A DNA stretch of 64,000 bases from Cordylochernes scorpioides (Eukaryota > Arthropoda > Arachnida > Pseudoscorpiones > Chernetidae). The notes below the pieces were generated by a model. That model saw nothing but the letters and a program-made list of their open reading frames with translations, ran no database searches and had not been told where the DNA came from. Shown here one piece after another: positions 11,543-22,666 of the stretch. The stretch covers positions 51,204,390-51,268,389 of the forward strand of contig CP092886.1 in NCBI GenBank assembly GCA_030710605.1, written 5' to 3'. Each line of letters begins with the position of its first letter. Positions within the stretch are counted from its first letter, which is position 1. The position numbers and the translations under genes are program-made.

Positions 11543-12600
11543 ATTTGATCATATTGTGGCGAAGAAATATTTTATTATTTAATTTAATATAATTCAATGA
11601 AAATACTCAACAGATTATAAAAAAATATATTACTCTGTATTTGTGAAATCATCTTTAAAATATTTCTTTGCTTGCTTGCTTAAGATTCCCTAGCTGTAGA
11701 TAGTTTTGCTGACTTGTTAATAATTGTCGACTCGTCGTTGTGACGTCATCAATAAATTATTTTATATCTTAGGATATTTCAAGGCTTGATTTCTACGCTA
11801 CAATATTGTTACCTATGTTGTCTAAACCTGGAGCTTTTTAAACATCAGAATTAGAAATGATATTCATTATTTCTTCTACTTCAATAAAAATTATGCTTGG
11901 ATTATTCATTCGTGGCTTAAAAGTTCTAATTATTTGTTGTTGAAAATTGTCCAATTAGGATCGTCTTCAGGAATTAAATCGTCCATTAATATGGTCATTG
12001 TTTGCTCTTTTAGATATTCTGGTGAATTGTCAATTATGGGAATTCCATTCTTTACATTTGAGGATCTTAATTTATTGAAGAACTTATAAGCATTACCAAA
12101 TGGATTATCTGTGTAATTTTCTTCAATAACGTTTCGCCAGTTGCATTGGTGTATTTGTTTCTTGCCAACTTGAATGTATTGTAACTGATTGTTTTATGAC
12201 GATAATACTAGTTTCTAATATAATGAAAATGATTTTTTATTATTTCCTGTTCATTAGTCCACCAGTCAATTCTGGAAACATGTTTATTAATGGGGGATTT
12301 AACCTTCGAAGATTTATATGCTGCTTCTCTCAATAAATTCATGAGTGCGTTCACTATCCCATCAATGTCTTCCTCATCTTTCACTCTGCTTATATCAATT
12401 CCCAGTTTTTTGTATCTTGTAATGATATGTTATTAGAAAAATTTGCCCAATTCGCATTTTTTTCAAAGTGGAAATTTGATTATTGAATAAATGACCATTC
12501 TTTAACCTGATATCAAATTTAACAGCAAAATGGTCGGAAATATTAGTCAAATCAGAGGTATGCCAGTTGTTTATTAAACTTAGTGAGTGTTTATTCGAGA
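11543..12600 (-). pseudogene. Decayed LINE linker with an AT-rich insert
   Basis: The part at about 11820-12600 still translates in pieces as the linker between endonuclease and RT on minus. The stretch 11550-11815 is AT-rich, has no coding signal and looks like inserted or decayed sequence. No other gene is present. Confidence 0.45.
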
Positions 12601-12840
12601 TTGTGAGATCAATTATACTTACTCTCCGCGGCAGGTGGGTGTTTTTTCAGGTTATGTATAAAGAGGTTACATTCGTCTATAATAGGTTGTAATCTATATC
12701 CATTAGAGTTTATAACATTGTCAAACCATATAGTATGTCGTGAATTAAAATCACCGCAAAGGATTACAGGTTGATTTATATACGTTTTGAACAGATCTCT
12801 AATGAATTTTTGATGAACAGGTTTATAAGTATTCGGGTGC

Positions 12841-12969
12841 AAAGTCGAACTGCTTTTCACATGTGTAGACATGTGGTGCACTTACAGTAAAAGCAGTCGC
12901 TAACTACCCACCATGATTATCATGGCCTGTACCACGTGTACTAGGGATAAGCAAAAAATAATAATAATA
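12841..12969 (+). repeat. 5'-truncated SINE
   Basis: It matches the body of the SINE at 63661-63785 (shared gtcgaactgcttttcacatg, ggtgggtagttagcg as complement, gcttatccc) and ends in an A-rich tail with (ATA)n. The target site ataagtattcgg is present on both sides, so this is a retrotransposed copy lacking its tRNA head. Confidence 0.75.
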
Positions 12970-13234
12970 ATAAGTATTCGGATGAATGTATAAATTAGAA
13001 ATAATTAATTTTGCTTTAACTGTAGAAATAGATATTGTTGTACAAAAATAATTTGTGAATTTTTCCTCTTTGCTGAACTTTATATTTTTATTTAAAATTA
13101 TAGTTGCCGTATATTTTTCCCCAGTTTTATTCGAACATATAATTTGAGAGTCCATATAATAAATAACATTTTCATGTAAAACATATGGTTCTTGAATCAA
13201 AAGAATGTCAGGTGAAGGATATTCACATATCAAA

Positions 13235-13325
13235 CAAAATGTTAACGCGGGATTCGATCCCGGTTCATGACTGTCTGGAAACGAGGGTGTTACCCACTCG
13301 TCCTTGTCAGGTGGGTCATCTCTAG
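13235..13325 (-). repeat. tRNA-like SINE head
   Basis: Read on minus it has a T-arm with a Pol III B box (GGGATCGAATCCC) and a D-arm-like region, related to the heads at 63890-63975 and 21347-21430. It sits inside LINE endonuclease codons. It lacks a proper acceptor stem, so it is not a functional tRNA. Confidence 0.6.
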
Positions 13326-13431
13326 TGCTGGCCTGTAGTTTACTTATCGCAGTAAAACTTTTTCTTACATTTTGTTGAATACATCTCACATTTTCAATCA
13401 TATAGGATATTAATCTATTTAAGATTAAGCT

Positions 13432-13902
13432 TTAAATTGTATTTGCTACATCATTTTCCTCGTATATTTGTAAATATTGTGTCCTTTGGATAATTTTGTC
13501 TATTTGTGATTTGTAAATCGGGCATTCACTTGAATTTGATTTATGGTTTGTAGAAAGGTTTTTAAATTTAGGGTGCTTAGAGAAATTGTGACGATTTGGC
13601 GCTTCAATACAGTTGTGGCTACCCTGTACACCGCATATTTTACATATTTTAATGTTTTGGCAGTCTTTTGTTTTATGGTTCGGATTAAATTCAAAACAAT
13701 TTTGGCATTGTCTTACAAATATTCTGTCTTGTGTAGAACATCGCTCAAAATCGGTGTATATCTCATTACCCATTTTTCTTAAAATTTGGTAAACTTTAGT
13801 AGTAACTTTTAATACTATATTGTGATATGCAGAGTTAAATCCCATTCGCGGTACGAGACAAGCGATGCCAAACACCTCCGCACAGTTGGCTTCAGAAGCC
13901 AT
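13432..13902 (-). pseudogene. LINE ORF1 (gag-like) fragment
   Basis: This is 156 open codons with zinc knuckles CQNCFEFNPNHKTKDC and CKICGVQGSHNC, and a third cysteine site. It is the C-terminal part of an ORF1 RNA-binding protein; the N-terminal part is cut off at the junction with mariner B. The stop is directly upstream of the ORF2 start region. Confidence 0.75.
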
Positions 13903-13904
13903 AT

Positions 13905-16230
13905 ATCGATTATGCTTTTTTTAATTCATTTGAAAAATTCAACTATCCCTGATCATTTATTTTACTCTGGGATGCCGTCACTACAGGATAAAGTACTCTT
14001 GGTGAAATTTTATTATTGCAATTCAGAATCTTCCACTGAAGCTTTAGGAGCGTTTCGTAACTTTAAAGGTATTCGAAGAGGTAAAGGACCCATGAGTTGC
14101 TACTCTCTAAGGAGAATGATAAAAAATTTTGAGAAGACTGGATCTCTGGAAGCAAAACCTCGGAGTGGAAGACCATCGACACGCAAGTCAGTGGCTGTTA
14201 CGGTTTCGCAGAATGTTGAAGCTATTGAAACGTTATCCACGTATGGAGAAGTAAGTGCTCGACAAGTTTCTCGACAAACGGGGATTTCGTATGGAACAGT
14301 TTGGAGAGCTCTAAGAATTTTTCTTTAAAAATACCCGTACAAAATTCAAAGATTTCAGGAGCTAAAGGTCGGCGATTTTGAGAAGCGTCAAGAATTTGCT
14401 GCATGGGTTTTCCGGCAAATTGATATTGATGAAAACTGGCTGTCGAATGTTCTGTGGACAGATGAAGCTCACTTTTCTCTAAATGGAGAAGTCAACACTC
14501 AAAACAGCCGCATTTGGGCAACAGAAAACCCTAGGATTTTTACAGAAATGCCACTTCATCAGCCCAGAGTTACAGTTTGGTGTGGGTTCACTTCTTCTTT
14601 TATTATTGGGCCATTTTTCTTTGAATAAATAAATGGAAGAACTTTTAAAACCGTTTCTGTAACTGGTGAACGTTATGTTCAACTTTTGAGAGAAAAGGTT
14701 ATCCCCATATTGCAGGACAGACAAGCACTGAGCGAAATAACATTCATGCAAGATGGAGGACCTCCTCATATCTCCCGCGGTGCCAAACAATTGCTGAAGG
14801 ATACGTTCGGTGAAGATCGTGTGATAAGTCGCCACTTTATACACCAGTGGCCTTCAAGATCACCAGACTTGACGCCTTGCGATTTTTGGCTATGGGGTAC
14901 ATTAAGTCGCGTGTTTATCGATGCCGGCCTACCACATTGGTCATGTTGAAGGCTTCTATCAGACGGCACGTTTCATCAATTTCAACAGATATGTTATTTA
15001 ATGCTGTCCATTCTGTCATCTATCGTCTGCAGGCGGTGTTTGAGAATGAAGGGCGCCACATTGAGCAAGGATTGTGATCTAATACAAGAGACAAGGCCTC
15101 CAAGGGACAAGTTAACTCATGTGTTATATAAGCTGCCATGTATTATATTATCTACCAATATTTTGAAGCTCTTTGTGTTGGGTTATGGATAAATAAATTC
15201 TGTCCTCATATCTTGTCTCTTTTTTATTTGTGAACAGTAATTTTTGTTTTTTTGTCATTTGCTCACATCTTATATTATGTCGTGCAGACCAAAGTGTTAT
15301 AACTTCTCGAATAACACTGGTGCACACAATTTTACCCCTTATGTTTAATTTATCGCTTTTCGCTCATTAAAAGAAATAGCATAAGGAATATTCTCTGTAA
15401 CCCCCCACCTTTAGAAATTTTGGGCAAAAAAAATAATACAAAATGATTTTACTACCACGTTTTTCAACGCAAATGGTTGATTCAAAAATTATATTTATTT
15501 GAGGGGATACATTTTTAAAAATCGTGTACAGTATAATAAACAATGATAACATTTGACAAGCCCATAGGATATTTGGAATAAAGTACGACAAATGTATTTT
15601 GTCACTCCCATCTATATTTCATTTGTTGAATCATGACAAATTTCCAGTTAAATAGTCGAGTGTCGCCAATTATTCAAGAAATTACACATTCCTTATAGCA
15701 AGAAATCCTATTAGTAGTACCATCATAATTTTTGGTACTATATTAACATTTCAAAAAATCGTGTATTGAATTCAGCTATGTTTTTCAAACATTCAATATA
15801 TTTGACAAAACTCTATCAAAAATATAAATATTTTTTGCTACATGTTTTAATTTGCATATACCTATTTTACATATCTCAGATTGTATTTAAAAATCGTTAA
15901 CCATTTCTTCTAACTTTTGGCGAAATGGTGCTTTATTAATTAACGATTTGATATTATTAGGATTCTTTCCTGGTATACAAAAATGAAAAATACGTGTAGA
16001 TCAGTTATACTTTTCAATTAATCAAACAATTTGGCCGCTGAATTTCTGATTCTGGTACAGCGCCATCTAGGGAATGAAATTGTAACTAAAATCAATTTCG
16101 AAATTTTCAATATTTGCCATAAAAAATCCCATTGCATCCTGAACACAATGGTGTTTACCGCATTGCTCTAGCGCAAATATTCGCGGAGTTATTAATTTTT
16201 AAAGTTGTGCGGGACTTTTGGATCACCCTG
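13905..16230 (+). pseudogene. Mariner copy B transposase, broken
   Basis: It lacks its 5' terminal repeat; about 65 bp upstream of the ATG (13971) remain. The helix-turn-helix half is open from MPSLQDK to IFL (13971-14328), with SARQVSRQTGISYGTVW as the second helix-turn-helix. A stop follows at 14326-14328. Further on are WTDEAHFSL (first catalytic D), a stop after FFFE, MQDGGPPH (second D) and RSPDLTPCDFW (third D), then a frameshift. The 3' repeat ends at 16230 next to TA. It is nearly identical to copy A. Confidence 0.85.
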
Positions 16231-16287
16231 TATATAAGATTACCATTTCATAAACGCAGCTGCCATTCTTTTTAATGTTTTCATTAC

Positions 16288-16500
16288 CTAACTCAAATAG
16301 GAATCTTCAATCTCAGAATGAGACTTAAAGAAGGTTGTCTTTAGGGCCTTCCTCAACGGCCCAAACAAGAGAAAACCACAGAGGTCTGAATTGTATGGCG
16401 AGTGATCCATTACCTTCCATATGAAATCGATATGAATAGTTAATATGACACCTCTGGTCAACTGTCCTCTTATGTTGTCCATTCCTAAGGCGTCAATAAC
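16288..16500 (-). pseudogene. Old mariner transposase relic
   Basis: Minus-strand codons read GVILTIHID, then WKVMDHSPYNSDL and LLFGPLRKALKTTFF, matching the layout of the second and third catalytic blocks of mariner/SETMAR-type transposases. The second aspartate block has lost its HDNA core. No terminal repeats were found. It is different from the other mariner family in the window. Confidence 0.6.
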
Positions 16501-16502
16501 GG

Positions 16503-17159
16503 AGTGAGTGTCACAGTAAAAGCTTTCGAAAATTTTGGCGTACCTTTTGGAGTAAATGTGAAATCCAAAATTCCTCGAAGAAGACGAATCCCCCAAATTC
16601 AAATGCTGTTCCCAAAGCCGTATTCTGGGCTGATTTTGCTCTTATATAATAATCTTGAGATTCATTCGGATCATTTCGTCTTTAACCCCACATATTTGAT
16701 TAGCGTAGAAAAAGATATGTAGACGCAGGTTCTTGATAGACAATTTGCAACATATACTCCTTTTTATCAATTAAACATTACTCTTGGGTTATTTCCGTCA
16801 TTTAAGAATCTAATTACTAAGCGTCTGGTTCCAACTTGGAGCCTTGCATCTTCCTGAAGTAGCGATTTTTATAAACTCTTGTGATCGGAATATATTATTG
16901 AACGTGATAAATCTCTAAGTGGTTTAAGGATTACTTAATTTCAGCAAATTATGTTTACCGATTTTTAGTTTGGTTTAACTTTATATACACACTCACGTTT
17001 TAAATTTACAATTAAAAATACATAATATATTTATATCAATTAGTTCTGGATGACCTAGAATAGAGTTAACAGAAGATATGTTTATAAAGCCTCAGATATC
17101 AGTGTTGTATATTAGTGTTTTGTTTGTGTGAGGGATATTTATGTAGATTATTCATAACT
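16503..17159. other. No gene seen
   Basis: AT-rich sequence with only short unsupported frames (for example 16504-16722 plus, which overlaps the mariner relic on the other strand). Confidence 0.5.
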
Positions 17160-17225
17160 GTCTTTCTAAACCTCTGGGAGGTTTTACCACTGATGAGACA
17201 GGCCTTTCCACTATTTTTTACCAGC
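17160..17225 (+). repeat. Relic of ctgatgag foldback family
   Basis: It contains cctctgggaggttttacca followed by CTGATGAG and acaggcct. The same core is in the foldback centre at 31813-31858, in reverse at 24165-24200, and decayed at 59655-59680. Confidence 0.5.
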
Positions 17226-17304
17226 ATCGACATTCTGAAGAGAGTATAATAATGAATTTTTTAAAACATCTTTTTAACTTATTGATTTTGTCTCAAGAAC
17301 ATTT

Positions 17305-17465
17305 ATATTCGTGGTTAACTTTTCTTGATTTATCAAGAAATTGGGTTGACAAAATATCACGGAGCAAGTTAAATGAACATTTAGTTCATTTCTGCTCCAC
17401 TAGATGGCGCTCTTCCATCAAGAAAAGCTCATGTGAGCCTGGTCAGGATATGCCTCTTTTGTTTC
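17305..17465 (+). repeat. Ribozyme-family repeat, half copy
   Basis: It runs from cgtggttaacttttcttga through tatcaagaaattgggttg, the CTCF-like CCACTAGATGGCGC (17397-17410), to ggtcaggatatgcctctttt. The hammerhead normally found upstream of cgtggtt is missing. Confidence 0.8.
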
Positions 17466-18690
17466 TATATATTCATATATGTATTTAATTTTTGTGTTTC
17501 ACTATATTGGCAGTTGTTCATTTAGAGGTATGTTCTTATCTCAAATCTACATATAACTCTCTTAAGAATCCTTATATTTCAAAAAAACAGAAAGTTCTAA
17601 ACTCTAATACTACAAACAGAATTAGAAGTCAAAGGAAAAAACGTGAAGAATTTCCATTTTTTTGTCAGGCCGAGGTTCTAACGAAGGCGAGCCACCGCGG
17701 CCAAATTAAGGCGCGGACTGAACCTGATTAACTTTAGTTTTGTGGCCTGGGCCCTAATTGAAATAGGCTCCGTGGGATGGCCTCTTGTTGAGCGCCATTG
17801 GAATGGGCCGTTAGTTAATTGGAGAGAGCTCTTTCACTCCAACTCACAAACTATACAGACTTTGAAGTGAAGTAAATAGACAATGCCTACAAGTTAATAT
17901 AGAAATTATTCAATGGTGTTAGCGTAATTAAGAAAATATTTTATATAAACCATGTCTAATTTGAAAAAAATATATATATTTCTTTATTATATTTTCATAC
18001 TAAAATTCCTTCGAATGATAAGCACTAAACGTAAATTGTAAAAATAAAAAAGGGTGTGTGTTTTGTGTTGTGTGTATGTGTGTTATGTGTGTGTATGTGT
18101 GAAATTACCAATGCTTACATATTACAATTGGTATACAAAATATATGCTTAATAATATTATAATTTATTTGATTTTTCATAACATTTTGAATTGGTTCTTT
18201 AGAGGGGGGTGTATTTATTCACATGCTAGTTTAACTTAGTATGCATAGGGAGTAAGCTGATTACATGTTGCGGCAGCGTATACGCGCTATATGATTATAA
18301 ATGCTGAGTATCTCATTACGCACGCACATAGTTTTTTGGTCTTACTAGAATTACCCAATTAACATTTCCCGTAGATAATTTACTACTAGCTTTTTCCATG
18401 TTGGCTTCATTCAAGGAGGAGCTGAAATCAGACGATTATTCAAAATGGCATCAACAGATCTACGGATGAATAGAGTTATGTTGCTTTTACTTTGGATACT
18501 ACATTTTCATTTTACGTTGTTCGCACATTCTATTTTGAAAACGGCCCAAGAAGTTGATACCACTATAATATATAACCGTATCTATGTGTGTTTATACTCC
18601 TATTTCACATTAGTTCTATGAATTAGTGTGTAGTGTGTGTGTGGAAAAACAATAAAAAATGTAAAAGTGTCAGGTGTTGATATTAAAAAT
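17466..18690. other. No gene seen; microsatellite
   Basis: Mostly AT-rich. A GC-richer block at 17660-17850 has no open frame that I can assign. A (TG)n-like tract lies at 18053-18102, including tgtgtgtatgtgtg. Confidence 0.5.
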
Positions 18691-18837
18691 AAAAGAGGCA
18701 TATCCTGACCTGACTCACATGAGCATTTCTAGATGACAGAGCGCTATCTAGTGGAACAAAAATAAACTAAACGTTTATTTAACTTGTTCCGTTATATTTG
18801 GCCAACCCAATTTCTTGATATATCAAGAAAAGTCAAC

Positions 18838-18876
18838 CACGAACGCGTTTCGTGTTGTTGGCCCTCGTCAGCGTGG
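18838..18876 (-). ncRNA. Hammerhead-like core, decayed
   Basis: On minus: CCACG, then CTGACGA, a stem II region whose 3' side has changed (AACAC in place of AGCCC), then GAAAC and GCGTTCGTGG. Stem I (CCACG with CGTGG) and the conserved core are intact. Stem II is broken, so activity is doubtful. Confidence 0.55.
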
Positions 18877-18922
18877 CCTGGAAGCCACTAGGACCAAATT
18901 TTGGCCGTAGAGGTACAGTTTG

Positions 18923-18966
18923 CACCACGCTGAATACGGTCAACAGCCCGAAACGCGTTCGTGGTT
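18923..18966 (+). ncRNA. Hammerhead-like core, decayed
   Basis: ACCACG and CGTGGT form stem I perfectly and GAAAC is present. The catalytic box reads CTGAATA instead of CTGANGA, so a core G is lost. Confidence 0.5.
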
Positions 18967-19112
18967 GACTCTTGATTTATCAAGAAATTGGGTTGGCCGA
19001 ATATCACGGATCAAGTTAAATAAACGTTCAGTTTATTTTTGCTCCACTAGATGGCGCTCTGCCATCTGGAAAAGCTCATATCTGCATGGTCAGGATATGC
19101 CTCTTTTATTTT

Positions 19113-19635
19113 TAATATATATGTATATCGTATATATATCATTATCGTGTAACTATTTTACTACGTATCATTATTTATGTTTTGTGTGATAGTACTCTAA
19201 TCTTTTACTTATCTACTTTCAACATTAGCTGTAATTACCATTATTCGGCTTAATATAAACTATCATAAACATTTATATATCAGCATTATACACTTGTAAT
19301 CATCATATCGTTCCTTATAGAGGAAAATAAAACATATTGATTAGAATTGGTGTAACACAAGGTTGCAAATACCATTAATTTGATAAATACGTCTATATTC
19401 AGTTTCTCTCTTTCTATACCGATTCTCAGAAGGATGATCAGTATATAAGGGTAGTTTCACTGTATCATATGTACATGATTGGAAATAGAGGGCTTTACAC
19501 TCAGAAGGAATTGGTAGAATCTCATTAAACTTGACATTACAATGTGCACAGGCTATTACATATACCAGATGAATAAAAAATGAAACAATTTAAATTTAAA
19601 CAAATTTCTTGAGAGACGTTTCGCATACAAAATTT
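19113..19635. other. No gene seen
   Basis: AT-rich, no supported frame and no repeat that I recognise. Confidence 0.5.
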
Positions 19636-19790
19636 ATGAAAATTATAAACTATTTTAGACGCGTAAGATTCTTTTTGAAATTAAAAAGACGGAGACGCTT
19701 ACATTTAATTTCAAAAAGAATCTTACGCGTCTAAAATAGTTTCTAATTTTCATAACAGATGGCGCGCTAGTGCATCATAATACAAAATTT
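19636..19790. repeat. Foldback, 48-bp arms, gatggcgcgct family
   Basis: Arms 19636-19683 and 19706-19753 are reverse complements with one mismatch around a 22-bp spacer. It is followed directly by aacagatggcgcgctagtgcatcataat, split copies of which occur at 21603-21630, 31700-31725 and 59763-59780. Confidence 0.85.
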
Positions 19791-19916
19791 AATCATTTAG
19801 TTAACGCCATAAGAAGTTAATTTGAGCCTAATTCGATTTTTAGAAAATATTCTTCTGCGTTAGCAGTTTCTATTTCCACAAGTGTCTATATACCTAAACC
19901 ATCACACCAAACGATA

Positions 19917-20640
19917 TCTACTTATATATTTGCCTTATTCTGTCTGTTTGTCTGTATGTCTGAAGCTCACGGATAGAATGCGCGCCCATTGGCTGCCAGC
20001 GGACACGTGGCCTCTCTGCCCCCCTCTAGACAACCCTGTTATCAGCTGTGCGATACATACACCTGTCTATAGCGGCCACTCTAGACAACCCTGTTATCAG
20101 CAGTGTGCTACATCCACCTGTCTAAACAGACCACTCTGTCTATAGCGGCCACTCTAGACAACCCTGTTATCAGTTGTGTGATACATCCTCCTGTCTATAC
20201 AGACCACCCTGTCATAGCGGTCACTCTAGGCAACCCTGTTATCAGCTGTGTGTTAAATTCACCTGTCCATACAGACCACCCTGTCTATAGCGGTCACTCT
20301 AGGCAACCCTGTTAACAGCAGTGTGATACATACACCTGTCTATACAGACCACCCTGTCTATAGCGGTCACCTTAGGCAACCCTGTTATCATCAGTGTGTT
20401 ACATTCACCTGTCTATACAGACCACCCTGGCTATAGCGGTCACCTTAGGCAACCCTGTTATCAGCAGTGTGATACATCCACCTGTCTATACAGACCACCC
20501 TGTCTATAGCGACCACTCTAGACAACCCTGTTATCAGCTGTGTGATACATCCACCTGTCTATACAGACCACCCTGTCAATAGCGACCAACGTTTTTCGCA
20601 CTCGGGTAAACCCCGGGCGTTGCCCGGGCCTTTCTTCTAG
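19917..20640 (+). mobile_element. Non-autonomous Helitron with minisatellite
   Basis: The 5' end is TCTACTTATATAT after an A (19916), followed by gtctgtttgtctg, typical of arthropod Helitron 5' ends. The 3' end has a GC-rich hairpin (CCCGGGC GTT GCCCGGG, 20611-20628) 8 bases before the terminal CTAG (20637-20640), followed by T. The A/T insertion context and the lack of a target duplication fit rolling-circle elements. No Rep/helicase is coded. Confidence 0.8.
20028..20590 (+). repeat. 73-bp minisatellite, about 7.5 units
   Basis: The marker caaccctgtta recurs at 20031, 20086, 20159, 20231, 20304, 20377, 20450 and 20523: a first step of 55 and then 72-73 bp. Each unit includes tatcagctgtgtgatacat and ctgtctatacagaccaccc. 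Open frames across it (19882-20582) are a by-product of the period and are not genes. Confidence 0.95.
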
Positions 20641-20723
20641 TCATTAATAGAAGATGTTTAATTTGTTCAATATTCTACAAATTTGCCTCGTTTTAAAGGA
20701 TAAATCAATCTGAATCGATATCA

Positions 20724-20823
20724 NNNNNNNNNNNNNNNNNNNNNNNNNNNNNNNNNNNNNNNNNNNNNNNNNNNNNNNNNNNNNNNNNNNNNNNNNNNNN
20801 NNNNNNNNNNNNNNNNNNNNNNN
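20724..20823. other. Assembly gap (100 N)
   Basis: Exactly 100 N, the usual placeholder for a gap of unknown size. Confidence 0.99.
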
Positions 20824-21346
20824 ATACGGTTGTTAAATATCCATATATATTTACAACACCACAATGATAGATACCATATCATATCGCGCAGAGAAATATG
20901 TTACAATCGATATATGTATATGCCTGTAGTACAATACATTACTTTTATCTCACACGCCTTCCTTTTTAAACCTATTCAATAACTCTCTTCAGACAAGTGC
21001 GTGCATGTAATATTTATGTGTTTTTAAAATCCATTCAAATGGAGTTTCTAATCTATGATCAATATAAGAGAAACTTGATTTCAAGCCAGATAAACATTCA
21101 CGAAAGTATTCACATTACCATTGATATATAACATATGTAATTGAAGAGCCCTAATTATTCAAACTCACTATGGAAATTTTGATACTTAGCTTTCTTCCGA
21201 GAAATTATTTTCATTCTGCTCCGCTATAAGCTCCGTTCTACTGTTCTCTTCTAAAATAACTTTATTCGGTGCCGCTAAAATAGAGCAGCTAATCTTATGT
21301 TAATTTTAATTAATAATAAATACGGGTTCTTCACATATTAAAAAAA
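20824..21346. other. No gene seen
   Basis: AT-rich, no supported feature. Confidence 0.5.
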
Positions 21347-21430
21347 AGTGTCCAATCCGGGATTCGATACAGGTTCATGGCTGTCGGAAATCGATGACTC
21401 CATTCTACACGCAATATAGGCCCCCATTCG
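21347..21430 (-). repeat. tRNA-like SINE head, decayed
   Basis: It shares aaaaaagtgtccaat and cgggattcga at one end and gcccccattc at the other with the SINE head at 63890-63965. The middle, corresponding to the anticodon arm, has diverged. Confidence 0.6.
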
Positions 21431-21469
21431 TGATTATAACATTTTAGAGCATTAGTAGCTACATTGTAT

Positions 21470-21640
21470 AGGTATTTTATCGAATTTCGAAACTATTATA
21501 GACTATTATATTAATGGGATTAATTTTTCATTGCATTAAGGACAGTAAAAATTGCTTATTTTCAAAAAGAATCATACAAGTCTATAATAGTTTCGAATTT
21601 TGATAACAGATGGCGCGCTAATACATCATAATAGTAATTT
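21470..21640. repeat. gatggcgcgct foldback relative, decayed
   Basis: It contains tttttcattgcattaagga and cagtaaaaattg as at 31765-31900, a short inverted pair (cgaaactattatagac at 21486-21501, gtctataatagtttcg at 21579-21594), then ataacagatggcgcgctaat (21604-21623). Confidence 0.7.
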
Positions 21641-22666
21641 GAAACAATAATTGAAACTAAAGAGATGTCTATGTAAATAATATCGAATGCAGCTATAAAA
21701 CAGCATTACAGAATAAGGATGTCAAACGTTAGCTGTCATTAACATAAAACGAATAAATATGCTTAATATCAAAATAATCCATGAATACAACTCTGAAATA
21801 AATGTGTTTTTATAGAGCATAGATAGAAAAATAAAATATTTTTATTATTACAAAACGAAAGAACTTTATAGAACTTGGGCATTTTTGCTCAATGAAAACA
21901 TTGGTCAAATCAGCAAAACGTCGTCTCGTCATAGTAAAAAAGAAATCTGCAAACGAATAAATTCTGCACCTAATATTGTCCGCACACAACATAGGAATAT
22001 ATTTCAAATGATTATTATAATTTGAATATAGTATCAAGTTCATCGCAAAACTTTTCCTTCTCAAGAAATTTATTAAAAAGCTAACTTTGGAGGAATATTA
22101 ATATTTGTGATTTCTTTTTTAACTAAAATATATGTGAATATAAACAGGTATATTTCCTTCATTTCCGTGTAAAACTTGCTATTTATCTTCAAGGGCCAAA
22201 TTTCAGGAAGTTTTGCCTTTTAGCATGTATATCGGGATTCAGACAATAACTCTAAAATATATTTGATACACAATGACCTTTATTGAAGACACACGAGCTA
22301 ACCAAGTGTCAACATTTGCTTTTGTCTCATTGAAAAAAGGAAACAGACGACCGGCGACATAAAAAAATATACTTCCTCAAGTTTTGTCCATGAGTGTACA
22401 GTTATTCAAATTACTTACCTTTGATATTTCCTTCACAAATAATATTCTGCAATTCCTTATTGAATTAAATGTCCAGTAATTATCCGTTACTCTGGATTTC
22501 AATATGTAAAAACTGTAAGGAGGACAATTTTACTATAAATACTGGTTCTGCGTTTTGATAGGTTCCATAGTTAGTCGGTAGAATTGTTGTGAGAAATAAC
22601 AAAACTCAAAGACTTCTATCAATATTTTAATAAAGAAATGGTTTGCGAAGAACACGTGGGTGATTA
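21641..22666. other. No gene seen
   Basis: AT-rich. The minus-strand frame at 21810-22064 has no recognisable domain and low-complexity composition; I do not support it as a gene. Confidence 0.45.

Larger units (their letters stand above)
12609..13401 (-). pseudogene. LINE endonuclease with two SINE-type inserts
   Basis: Endonuclease motifs are LLIQEPYV (13165-13200) and VILCGDFNSRHTIW (12735-12775). Two insertions interrupt it. A tRNA-like segment (13220-13330) keeps the reading frame open. A SINE tail (12841-12969) splits the phrase HPNTY, which is present on both sides as a target duplication. The frame ends within the second insert. Confidence 0.75.
10862..13904 (-). mobile_element. Second LINE, minus strand
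   Basis: This is another Jockey/I-group LINE, AT-rich and older than the one at 4136-10860. From 5' to 3' on minus: ORF1 zinc knuckles (13432-13902), endonuclease (12609-13401), RT (11273-11542) and a C-terminal region (10862-11254). Its 5' end abuts mariner copy B, and its 3' end abuts the 3' end of the other LINE in a tail-to-tail arrangement. Two tRNA-SINE pieces lie inside it. Confidence 0.8.
1787..16230. mobile_element. 14.4-kb unit bounded by inverted mariner copies
   Basis: The outer ends are mariner terminal repeats: CAGGGTGATCC starts at 1787 and its reverse complement ends at 16230, each next to a TA (1785-1786 and 16231-16232). Copy A lies on minus and copy B on plus, so their transposase 3' ends face outward. 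Both inner (5') ends are missing. Between them are an LTR fragment and two LINEs. It may be a composite transposon-like unit, or two separate insertions that lost their inner ends. Confidence 0.6.
18693..19112. repeat. Large foldback with hammerheads at its centre
   Basis: The left arm (18693-18890) and right arm (18915-19112) are diverged reverse complements of the same family as 17305-17465. Each runs from ggcatatcctgacc at the outside to a hammerhead-like core at the inside. The right arm carries a full CTCF consensus (19044-19057). The left arm's copy is mutated to agcgctatctagtgg. Confidence 0.85.

Noticed and set aside
13235-13325. A functional tRNA gene
   Set aside because: T-arm and B box are good, but acceptor and anticodon arms do not fold properly and the piece lies inside LINE codons.
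19882-20582. Open frames of 60-90 codons with repeated SCVIHPPVYTDHP-like text
   Set aside because: They are translations of the minisatellite in shifted phases.
20028-20590. Regular 73-bp repeats as a CRISPR array
   Set aside because: There is no repeat/spacer alternation; the whole unit is conserved, it lies in a Helitron and the genome is eukaryotic.
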